A DNA stretch of 64,000 nucleotides from Tetramitus jugosus (lineage: Eukaryota; Heterolobosea; Eutetramitea; Acrasida; Vahlkampfiidae). A program made the translations under genes and the position numbers. The notes beneath the pieces were generated by a model. That model was given only the letters and a program-made list of their open reading frames with translations, searched no databases and had not been told where the DNA came from. The stretch covers positions 372,001-436,000 of the forward strand of contig OW569382.1 of assembly GCA_937625935.1 (NCBI GenBank), read 5' to 3'. Below are positions 47,166 to 56,057 of the stretch, piece after piece (position 1 is the stretch's first letter; each line of letters starts with the position of its first letter).

Positions 47166-47179
47166 CTTAGACTTATAGT
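47166..47179. repeat. Target-site copy CTTAGACTTATAGT (2 of 3, tRNA-Ile stack)
   Basis: 14 bp identical to 47691-47704. It flanks the LINE fragment between them and is also the 5' flank of the older LINE. Confidence 0.9.
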
Positions 47180-47690
47180 TTTTTTTCCATACAACAATTG
47201 TTGCCTCTTTATTCAATACACTACTGTGAGTCATGATTCCGCTCAGCACCGTCAGGTGCTGAGCAGTGCTTCACTCCTCTTCACGACAGAATTAATATAT
47301 ACCTTGTGTAGTGCCTTGACACAGGCCCTCTTCATGGAATCCACCATACATCTTATCACCTTCTCTGTCTCCCTTTGTTTCCTGTCGGAGAGCACCATTT
47401 CATCCAATAGTTCTTTCCTAAAGTCCCCCTCTTTTCCCATTAGTCCCTCTAACAGTCCTTCAGAGGATCGCTTGATATTTCGTGGTTGTATCTTGCCCTT
47501 TTCATATATCGTATCGTCAAACCAGAGCACAATTTTGGCTGAGTCCGGTAGCATCAGCCTATCCAATTTAGCTTTCACCTCTTCTACGAGTTTCTTTCTG
47601 GCTGTAAGGGCAGCGTCGCACTCTACCAACAGATGTAAAATGCTCTCCGGTGCAGCGCCACAATTAAGACGCTTTGCATCTAAACTGGAT
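47180..47690 (-). mobile_element. 5'-truncated LINE copy next to tRNA-Ile
   Basis: An approximately 0.5-kb LINE 3' fragment, minus strand, flanked by the 14-bp duplication CTTAGACTTATAGT. An uninterrupted frame of about 150 codons ending at 47252 matches the LINE C terminus: NCGAAPESILHLLVECDAALTARKKLVEE, DKL-like IVLWFDDTIYEKGKIQPRNIKR, and KALHKVYINSVVKRSE. Its lack of frameshifts suggests it is the youngest member of this stack. The 3' signature is CAAC-AATT-GTTG (47192-47203) and a perfect 10-bp hairpin, GCTCAGCACC/GGTGCTGAGC with loop GTCA (47241-47264), overlapping the stop codon. Confidence 0.88.
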
Positions 47691-47704
47691 CTTAGACTTA
47701 TAGT
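47691..47704. repeat. Target-site copy CTTAGACTTATAGT (3 of 3, next to tRNA-Ile)
   Basis: Lies 28-41 bp upstream of the tRNA-Ile 5' end and contains the TATA-like CTTATAG. Confidence 0.9.
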
Positions 47705-47731
47705 GTAACTGAGTAGAAAGTTAATATTCAA

Positions 47732-47804
47732 GGTCGTTTAGCTCAGTCGGTAGAGCGTTGGTCTAATAAGCCATTGGTCGCAGGTTCGATCCCTGCAACG
47801 ACCA
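47732..47804 (+). tRNA. tRNA-Ile(AAU)
   Basis: 73 nt without intron. Acceptor stem GGTCGTT/AACGACC, D arm A-box TAGCTCAGTCGGTAGAGC, anticodon loop CTAATAA (anticodon AAT, read as IAU), T arm GCAGG-TTCGATC-CCTGC. The outermost anticodon-stem pair is a T-T mismatch; the others pair. ACATTTTC follows as a pol III terminator. Confidence 0.93.
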
Positions 47805-48166
47805 ACATTTTCTCTTGCAAGAGGAAAGTAGATGTTCCGCTTGTCTATCCTTGGAGATTGAATATTCGACCAGGAATTATTCTTTTAGGACACCCGAAAT
47901 GGCGTCCTCCGTTGTAGGGTTCATTTCCCAGCAACGAACACAATCCACCTATCACACCACATATCGAGAGTGAGCTTATTGATCAAGCAGTCGCAAGAAA
48001 CTAGTTGAGTGAAGGTCATCCCATTTTTTGTTTATTGTCTACTACCACCCGAACGACACACGCACACAAACAAAAAGCAACATACTACCCAAAGAAAAAG
48101 CTCACGGCACACACACACAAAATCACTCAAAACAAAAGCTTTGTTGTGGTGCGAGCTTGAACAACA
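47805..48166. other. Spacer between tRNA-Ile and receptor cyclase
   Basis: Contains the tRNA terminator and the cyclase promoter and leader. The last 100 bp are CA/ACA-rich. No repeat of the LINE targets or signature hairpins occurs on this downstream side of the tRNA. Confidence 0.45.
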
Positions 48167-51100
48167 ATGCAAGCGACTCATCCATCATTTTTTCTTCATG
48201 GTCAGAGTCCATCAACGACAACAACTACAACAACAATAAATCTACGGCATCAACTACAACAACCCATTACTAGTAAAAAGAGAGGAAAAACGAAACATCA
48301 AGAATCATCATCATCATCATTCTATGAGAGTCATCATCAAAAACAAAAACAACAACGATTAGTGATCAACACGCATGCACTCGCACTGTTCATCATCATC
48401 ACGATATATACCCTAGTTTCATCATTTTTCTCACTACCATTTACTAGGACCATGTTTGATATCAATCATCCTCCAATGATGATGATGATGATACCATTTG
48501 TAGGTGCACAGAGCTTTGATCATCCACTGAATGAATATGTTTTTGGTTCTCCATTATCTCCCTTATTGTCCTTTGTATCACCCTATTCAAGCTCATTTTC
48601 ATCTTCTTATCCATCGTATGAAAAAGTGTTCAACAATGAGTCAGTGTTGAAATTTGGTCAGAGTTGTGCAATCACAGGACCCAATCGTTCACCTTGTCTA
48701 GAGTTTAATAAGGGAGTGAAGGCAGCTCTGCATGAAATCAATAAGAATGGACTATGGGGAAATTCCAAGAGAATTCAAGTGGAGACAGTGGACGATGCGT
48801 ACAAGGCAACTCTTACATACAATAATACGATGGCATTCTTAGAGAGAGATGACGTGTTTGGTTTGTTTGGTTATGTGGGATCAGCGAATGCTTATGTATT
48901 GTATCAGTTGTTTGTTTCGTTTTTTTTTTGATGTCATGTTTTTTTTTCATACTTGTGTGCAGTGTTTGCATCATTATGTTTTTTGTATTATGTTTTTTGT
49001 ATTGTGTGAGCTAACATGTCCTCTTGCTTGTTTTTATATCCTTTTTTCATTGTTCGTGATGTAGGCTGTGTATGCTGAGGTTGTTGAGTCGGGTATACCG
49101 CTTATTTCAACACTGTCGGGTGCTTCTTTTCTGAGGACTCCGTTCTACCCTAACATTATCAATATCAGAGCTGGATATATGGAAGAAGTGGCTGCGATGG
49201 TTGATTTTCTAGTGAATGAAAAACACATTTTTCGAATGTCGTTGCTCTATCAGAATGATGCATTTGGATTAGCAATACGATCAAGTGTTTACACTGTGCT
49301 TACACAGCTCGAACTCTCACTGCAGTCAGAGGGCAATTACTCTACAATCGATTACAAGCTCGATGAAGCTATTGAGGATATATCAGAGGGTGAACCACGA
49401 GCCATTTTAATTGGTGGATCATATGTAGTGGCTGCTCAATTTGTGAGAAAAGTGAGAGAGTCTCAGCTCTTCAACAGACCACGAGACATTGTGTTTATTG
49501 CTATATCTTTTGGAGGAACAGACGCTTTTGCTCAAGAGTTACAAGCGAATGAATGGTACAATATTTATTCAACCCAAGTCATGCTTTCGCCATTGGACTA
49601 CTCGAAGACGTTGAATCAAAATTTTCTGAAATCTTTGAGAGAGATCGGTGAATTCTCAGAACCTTCTTTTCTGTCACTCGAGGGATATTTGTCAATGCGA
49701 CTGGTAGCCACTGTGATTCAGCAAATTACAGGAAATTTGACTCGAACAAACTTCTTGACCACACTCTATTCACTGTCATCGATTGTGGTAGATGGAGTAT
49801 CTGTCGGACCGTTCTCTTGGTGCTCATCACCCGGAAAGTATAATTACTCTTCAGTGATCTCTAATATACCCACAACTACATGCAAGGATTGTAATAGTGG
49901 ATTAGACTCAGTGTGGATTGCTACCATTCAATCCACCTCGCACAATACCTCGCGCTTTGTGGATTCGGATAACCAATATTCCTGGAGTGCAACTTGTGGA
50001 TATGAACCAAGTTCAATTAGTTTACCAATCGTGTTCGGTCAGAGCATTCAAAGTAATGATACACGTGGTAATTCGATGACATTTGGTATTAGCATTGCCT
50101 TTGAGCAATACAATCAACTTGCAACAGTGAACAACAGAAGGAAACTTGTTCTAGTGACCATGACCCATAGCAATAATACATCACTATTGAGAAACATGTG
50201 GGATATGTTGAATGATAACAACATATTGGGATTCGTGGGTTTCACTGGACAAATAGTACGAACTGTAGCACTGCCAGAGTTGCAAACAGAGATGGCTGGC
50301 ATTCCATTAATTGGAACCAATATTGCCGATGCCGACATGATTCATCCGTACATCTCCAATGTTATTAATATTAGACTTTCGGAACGTGAAGAACTTGCGT
50401 CCATAGTCAACTATGTCCTCAACACTTTTGGATATACAAGAATATCAATGATTTGTCCTTCTACATATATGAGCGTGTTTAGCTTCTTGGACGAAGTATT
50501 GACAACACTTGGTTTAGAAATTGAGAGTTACTATCAGTATAATCGAACTATGCTTGTCAATGACGAGTCATACATTCAGATGTTGCGCAATTTGACAGTG
50601 AATGGATCTGATCCTCAAGTAATCATATTTGCTGGTAGATCTGACGCCATTTTATCAAAGATATTAACTATGATAGAAACGAGTGATGTTGGATTACGAG
50701 ATGATGTAATGGTCTCATTTGTCTCGACTCTCGCATTGAATGTGATCGCCGAACAGTTATCAGCAAACGGTATTACTCGTCGGGTGTATGCAAGCTCTGT
50801 TGTCCCTGCTCCTACAGATGTCACCAATTCATTAATCGTCGCTTTTCAACAAGCAGCATCATCCAATTCAAACTCTATTGAACTATCGCGGTTTGCAGCT
50901 GTCGAGGGTTATTTAATCGGCAAGTTCGTTGCTAATATGTTGAGTCTCAGAGGAACTGACGTTGATTTATCATCTGAACAGTTGCTAAGGGAAATCTATG
51001 TGTGGGGTGAGTACTATATCGAGAGTGTCCATTTAGGAAAATATGTGAATGACTCAGGAGATCAGTCACCCTGCAATGTAGGCATGCGAACTATTTACCT

Positions 51101-53759
51101 CACTGAGTATAATCCGACCGGAGGTTCATTCGATAAGATTGCAGACACAGATGGAACCTTCACAGTGCCTTCAACTGAATGTGGACTTACGACGAATCAA
51201 TCGATCGCAAACAGTATGAAAAAACCCTATATATTTGGCTATCTTCGTAAAGCCGGAACAGAAATATCAGAATACGAGAAGGGTTTAACAGCATTGTTCG
51301 CCTCTGTCAATTCGAATACTGGAAGGGTACTTGGACGATTAAAACTTGTTTCTGTCGAGTATGAAGAAGGTGTTTCTCCACTCTCTGCTGTTAAAGAGTT
51401 GATAGATAAGTATAAAGTTTACGCGATTGTTGGACTGGGCTCCATGTACGACATATCTGAAGTGGCAAAGTATATGGCAACGAGAAAAGTTCCACTAATT
51501 GGACCCGTTGCCGGTAATTTAGACATTAGAAAACCGTACAACCGTTATGTTGTTAATATTCAGCCGTCAATTGTTGATGAGTTTGTCGCTGCTGCTAGAT
51601 ATCTGATGACGTATGGGAGTGCCAACTCTTTCGTAATTGCATATGACTCTGGTAGCTCTTACTGGAGTCAATGTCTCAGTGATATCATATCATTTGTTAG
51701 AAAGGATCAGAAACAACATATCAAAATCTCAGCAACAATATCCATATCCATGAGCGACTATGCTAGTTATCGCCGAGTTCAGTACAGCCGAGGCAGTATC
51801 CTGGTTGTTTTAGCAGAGCCCGAATTATCAGCCTCACTCATTATTTTCCTGCTACAGACGACGTACAGTGCTGATTTTGTCCTTCCATCTGAAACTGGAA
51901 CACAAGAGCTGGCTACAATGTTGAAGCCCTACGCCAGTACACTGTCATCAAGACGTATGCTGTACATGACTCAAACCTTGTCACCACCTGCTAATATACA
52001 ACGAAGATCATTGATGGGTGCCTGGGATGCCGATGATGCGTTCGGAAACAACTTCTTATCCATCTACAGTCAAGTCTACCCTAATTCGTATCCCACACCC
52101 CAAACTATGAACGGTTATTTGGCAGGTCGCTTGATTGATGAGGTGTTTTCTTTGATGTCCAAAACTGTTGGAATTACCACAGTTGACTCAGAAACATTTT
52201 TGAATACTCTCTACACTGCTTCCTCCTTTAACTTTGATTATGTAAAGTTAGGGCCGGTTGGAGTGGAGTGCTCAAAGACTGTCAAACGAACCGATAACTC
52301 CCGTCTGTCATTCGACTATTGTTCCAGTCTCTCTATTGGCTGTGATTGTAATCAAGCAGCCCGAACAGTGTACATGTCCTCTCTGAATTCAATCGTCAAT
52401 GAGCTTCGATTTACTAACATTATCGAAGGTGAATTAACCTTTGCCGATTGCGGTGTTACAGCGACTCGCAATACCAAAGTTATCAATCCAGGTATCTACT
52501 CTCTAATTTCAATTGTTGGTGTGTTGGCGCTCGTGTTCCTGTGCGTTTTGGTATTCGTGGTGTACAAGTGCATTCGAAGGAAGGATCGAACAAGATATGC
52601 TCCAAAAAAGAATGGTCTCTTGACATGCGTTTTTACAGATGTCCAGAGCAGTACATCACTGTGGCAGAATCACGAGAAACCAATGAAGCTTGCTCTTCAA
52701 ATGCATAATCGGGTGATGAGACAGAATTTGGTCGAGTTCAGAGGTCACGAAGTTAAAACTGTTGGTGATTCGTTTATGTGTGTGTTCCGACAACCCTGTG
52801 ATGCAGTTGATTGGGCTGTTCGAGTTCAAAAAGATCTGTTGGAGGTCAAGTGGCCATCAGACATTATTTGCAATTATGAGTGCAGGCAGCAGTGGGATGA
52901 TGAATCAAAAGCACTCATGTGGAGTGGTCTTCGAGTCCGTATTGGTATTCATTATGGCTATGCTGACTATAACTTTGACATCACGACGAGGCGTCCTGAT
53001 TACTATGGTCCAACTATCAATTGTGCAGCCCGAGTAGAGTCAGTGGCTCGTGGTGGTGAGATTTTGATCACGGATGCCGTTTATCGTCGAACACAGTTCA
53101 TGTTCTCTGATACGAGATTTAGAGAAGATAACCAGTGGGCTCAAGGACCTCCCATTGATACAACTGGAGCCTCATCAGCTGCTGTTAGCACCACAAATAT
53201 CGAAACTGAGTCGTCAACATTCTACAGTCAAGAGTCCGGTAAGGAACGAGTCAGAGATAAGAGGATGAAGCGAGTCAAGGCCGCACGATTCGAGTCCTAT
53301 CGTTTAATTGATGTGGGGCAATTCTCATTGAAGGGCATCTCTGATGCAGTACGTCTTTATCAGGTCGCACCATTGAGTCATGCAATCTCAAAACGTGACT
53401 TCCCAGAGTTCCAAATTGATAGTACGAAGGATGATACACCTATGATGGGAGAAATAGACGATACTGCATTGACTACTTCTAACAAGAGGTCGACCATGCC
53501 CTCAACAACAATAGACATTGAATTGATTGACGTGAGTTGCGAAGTTGTAGCCAACCAGGTGTCAATCCAAGATGAGTCAAGGTCTCCCTCTGTTACACCG
53601 CGCAACGAGGCTGAAATCAAGAATGTGCCCGATGAGATTACACTCACAAAAGATGGTTCAGATGCTGGAGATGCTGCCACCAACGAATCACAACTTAGCA
53701 TTGTTCCCTCTATCGACTCTGAAGTCCCGCACAAGGACAAAGAAGAGCCGCAACAATAA
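48167..53759 (+). CDS. Receptor-type adenylate/guanylate cyclase with tandem periplasmic-binding domains
   Basis: A 1807-residue membrane cyclase. Exon 1 is 48167-48895, the intron 48896-49064 (GTATTG...GTAG), exon 2 49065-53759. A signal or first membrane segment lies at 68-92. The ectodomain appears to hold three tandem type 1 periplasmic-binding (ANF-receptor/Leu-binding-like) domains. Their starts show VFGLFGYVGSANA, ILGFVGFTGQIVRTVALPEL and VYAIVGLGSMYDISEVAKYM, each followed by (P)LI(G/S) and a NI(R/Q) strand. One transmembrane helix (about 1386-1412) precedes a class III cyclase: CVFTDVQSSTSLW (Asp1435), HEVKTVGDSFMCVF (Asp1478), RVRIGIHYG and YYGPTINCAARVES. FTDVQSST and the single-helix layout closely match trypanosomatid receptor adenylate cyclases. 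cAMP rather than cGMP is presumed. The acidic tail is about 150 residues. Confidence 0.9.
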
Positions 53760-53867
53760 AACCCACTTCCAGAAAATGCACGAAGTGTCACACTTTGGCC
53801 TGGGCTAATTATCTGTTCTGATGGGGAAGCTTTGCCAGAAAACAAACAACACCAAATAAAATTCAGA

Positions 53868-54866
53868 ATGAGTTTCTCAAGTGTTTCTCTGTTGAAGCAA
53901 TCACTTCAAACTGCCCTGAAAAAACACGCCAACACTGCTAAAGCTGCTGGGAAGCAAAAGTACTTCAAGAATGTGATTCAATTCCATGGTTTGGATACCC
54001 CTGTGCTTCAATCCTCTGTTTTCACTCCTATTTTCAATGAGTCCATCAAGAAAATTCCACTCCCTGAACAGGTTGATCTGGCGTGTGAACTGCTGACGAG
54101 CAAGTACGCTGAAGAAAAGTATTGTGGAATTATGCTGCTGAGCAAGAATGTGAAGAATATTGCAAAGTTTGTTGCTGCTGACCAAAAGCTGAAGAAGAAG
54201 GAGGAAGAGGAAGACAATGTGACGTTCACAGAGACTTTTTTAACAAAATTGGAGACCCATATCGATGATCATGTGTACGATTGGGGTACTTGCGACGTGT
54301 TGAGCTCCAAAGTCATTTGTGAGCTCATCAAGTTGAATCCAACACTAGTTGCTCCCTTGGTTCAACAATGGAAGAGCTCACCCAAATTGTGGAGACAGAG
54401 AGCTGCATGTGTAAGTTTTGTCAAGATTGCTCGTCATGGGCAGCACAACCAAACAATCATTGACATTTGTGAGACATGTGTTCAAAACCAGGAACGCTTT
54501 GTTCAATTGGGCTGCGGATGGGTTCTCAGAGAATTGTCCCTGTCTGATCTCAAGTTAGTTGTGCAGTTCATTACAGAACACTATGACTCCTTTATCAGAG
54601 AAGGTCTCAGATATGCGATTGAGAAGATGGAACCACAATTAAGATCACAGTTATTGGCCTACAAGGCTGGTGATGAAATTAAACTGGACCAGAGCTCCCA
54701 AAAGAAGAAGTCAAAGGGGCTTTCAGTACGGAAGAAACGTGCAGTAGAATCAGATGATGAGAGTGAGAAGTCTGAGGAGTCAAGTGATGATGAGGATCAT
54801 CAACCTGCTGAGAAACGAAATGCAAGAGTCACAAGGAGTCAAAGTAAAAAACTTCGCACTTCCTAA
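53868..54866 (+). CDS. AlkD-like DNA alkylation-repair protein (HEAT-like)
   Basis: A 332-residue helical-repeat protein resembling the AlkC/AlkD family of DNA glycosylases that excise N3- and N7-alkylated purines without base flipping. Visible features: YFKNVIQFHGLDTPVL (about 32-47), YAEEKYCGIMLL (80-91), DWGTCDVLSSKVI with Trp139 and Asp143 spaced as the catalytic Trp-x3-Asp of AlkD, and SSPKLWRQRAACVSF with Trp175 in the expected downstream helix. ENPQRFVQLGCGWVLRE-type repeats follow. The last 60 residues form a Lys/Glu/Ser-rich tail with KKSKGLSVRKKR, a plausible nuclear localisation signal. AlkD-like proteins are mostly bacterial with scattered eukaryotic members. Enzymatic activity is inferred from the retained residues. 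Confidence 0.82.
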   Translation: MSFSSVSLLKQSLQTALKKHANTAKAAGKQKYFKNVIQFHGLDTPVLQSSVFTPIFNESIKKIPLPEQVDLACELLTSKYAEEKYCGIMLLSKNVKNIAKFVAADQKLKKKEEEEDNVTFTETFLTKLETHIDDHVYDWGTCDVLSSKVICELIKLNPTLVAPLVQQWKSSPKLWRQRAACVSFVKIARHGQHNQTIIDICETCVQNQERFVQLGCGWVLRELSLSDLKLVVQFITEHYDSFIREGLRYAIEKMEPQLRSQLLAYKAGDEIKLDQSSQKKKSKGLSVRKKRAVESDDESEKSEESSDDEDHQPAEKRNARVTRSQSKKLRTS

Positions 54867-54963
54867 TGGCGAAAGTCGCAACTTTACAATACCACACAAA
54901 AATTTCTTGGTTGACAACACACGTAATTGTATTTTTTTTGGATGAGAGCTCTGATCAGGATGA

Positions 54964-55031
54964 CAAAAATAGTGCCGCGTATGGTGCAATAGAGAACAAT
55001 GGAACCTTAACCATACGCGGCACTATTTTTG
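54964..55031. repeat. Perfect 22-bp inverted repeat with 24-nt spacer
   Basis: Arm 1 (54964-54985) and arm 2 (55010-55031) are exact reverse complements. The arm starts CAAAAATAGTGCC and ends CGCGTATGGT. The whole can fold into a 68-nt hairpin. It lies in the noncoding interval between the AlkD-like gene and the charged-protein gene, about 110 bp before the latter's ATG. Confidence 0.95.
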
Positions 55032-55142
55032 CAAGCTTTTATCCCTATTCCTAATACTGCAACAACAACATACAACAAACTAACCACCCAACAACTGTAA
55101 ATACAACTAATCAACCAGCCAACCAAACCAACTTACAGAAAA

Positions 55143-55742
55143 ATGGTCGAAGCCAAACAACAGAAATCCACTATCCACCAAGAACAAATTAACATCATTG
55201 AAGAGAAACCAGTGCTAGACAAGATTGAAACTCTGGTGCATAAGGATGTCATCGAACAAGCACATGTCCACGAGGTGATCAAGCAGAGAGAGATTGAAAT
55301 TCATGAGAAACCTATTGAGAAGCAAGTGTTGCATCCAGAGAAGGAAATTTTCGTAAAGGAAGCAGATGAATTTGAAGTATTTGGAAGAGAAAAGGCACTA
55401 TCGGAGAGAAACAAGTTGATCAAGGATTTAAGGGAAGCAGATGTTGGTCATGAAATCAAGATGGAAGAAAGAAGCGATGTGAGAGTGATCGAACAAGCAC
55501 CTTCAGTGACGGTGGACCACGAACTCACAAGAGAAATCATTGAAAGACCTATTGTGACTGAAATCCATCATCAACCAGTGAAGGAAGTTCACGAAAGAGA
55601 CATCCATAAGACTATTTATGAAACTCCAATCGTAAAGGTTGTGAGAGAAGAAACTGTCAAGGAAGTGATCACTGTCTCCTCCCCTGTCCCATTAAGCACC
55701 AACATTGCGACGACCACTATCAAGGAACACAAATTATTGTAA
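55143..55742 (+). CDS. Charged Glu/Lys/Val/His-rich protein with degenerate repeats
   Basis: A 199-residue highly charged protein with no cysteine or membrane segment. Short units of the type V-x-E/H-x-P-I-x-K-x-V recur throughout (IHEKPIEKQVLHPEK, EIIERPIVTEIHHQPVKEVHERDIHKTIYETPIVKVV). The alternating Val/Ile-Glu/Lys-Pro pattern recalls alveolin-like or articulin-like cytoskeletal repeats, and also stress hydrophilins of fungi. Neither is certain. Residues 85-110 form a predicted helix (ALSERNKLIKDLREADVG). The ATG at 55143 follows a CAA-rich leader with the perfect inverted repeat upstream. A structural or stress-protective role is possible; no enzymatic motif is present. Confidence 0.6.
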   Translation: MVEAKQQKSTIHQEQINIIEEKPVLDKIETLVHKDVIEQAHVHEVIKQREIEIHEKPIEKQVLHPEKEIFVKEADEFEVFGREKALSERNKLIKDLREADVGHEIKMEERSDVRVIEQAPSVTVDHELTREIIERPIVTEIHHQPVKEVHERDIHKTIYETPIVKVVREETVKEVITVSSPVPLSTNIATTTIKEHKLL

Positions 55743-56057
55743 ATTAAACCTCCGTTTAAATTGTTACCACCCATATTTTTTTTCATGACAAAAAATTGGA
55801 GGAGTATAGGAAAAACTTGAATGACTTCGGTCCTACTTGAATGATGGTTAATTATTGTACTGAAAGTCATGAAAACCCAAAAGGGTTGTGATTACACATT
55901 TCAAACACTGACACGCCAAACTTTTGTCTTGTCCAATCTCCGGTTGTCTTTCGTGTTCGCCAACTTTCCAACTGGCAACGGAAATGCCGTAAAACACGCA
56001 GCCTTCCAATCAAAAAAAAAATCTTCTGCTGTCGTCTCAACAAACAAAAACAACATC
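55743..56057. other. Spacer upstream of cathepsin C gene
   Basis: 315 bp with the 3' flank of the charged-protein gene (poly-T run near 55777) and the leader of the cathepsin gene. No further gene recognised. Confidence 0.4.

Larger units (their letters stand above)
42847..47166 (-). mobile_element. LINE copy, 5'-truncated, frameshifted, carrying nested insertions
   Basis: Coding remnants lie at 42931-44217. Frames at 44194-43463, 43396-43094 and 43173-42931 together match the C-terminal half of the large LINE (for example GKRDTEAR-LLLDTLDDVK and AYMELLGKPCDE) but are split by frameshifts. The element is interrupted at 44217 by a nested LINE-like insertion (44218-47155), and its last few bases reappear at 47156-47166 next to the target copy TTAGACTTATA. 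The 3' signature is CAAC-AGTT-GTTG at 42860-42871 and a perfect 10-bp hairpin with loop GCA at 42909-42931, next to the stop. It is older than the copy nearer the tRNA. Confidence 0.82.

Noticed and set aside
48896-49064. Stop in the receptor cyclase frame after exon 1 as a sign of two separate genes
   Set aside because: GT-AG borders and exact frame restoration across 169 bp, with continuous binding-domain sequence on both sides, indicate an intron.
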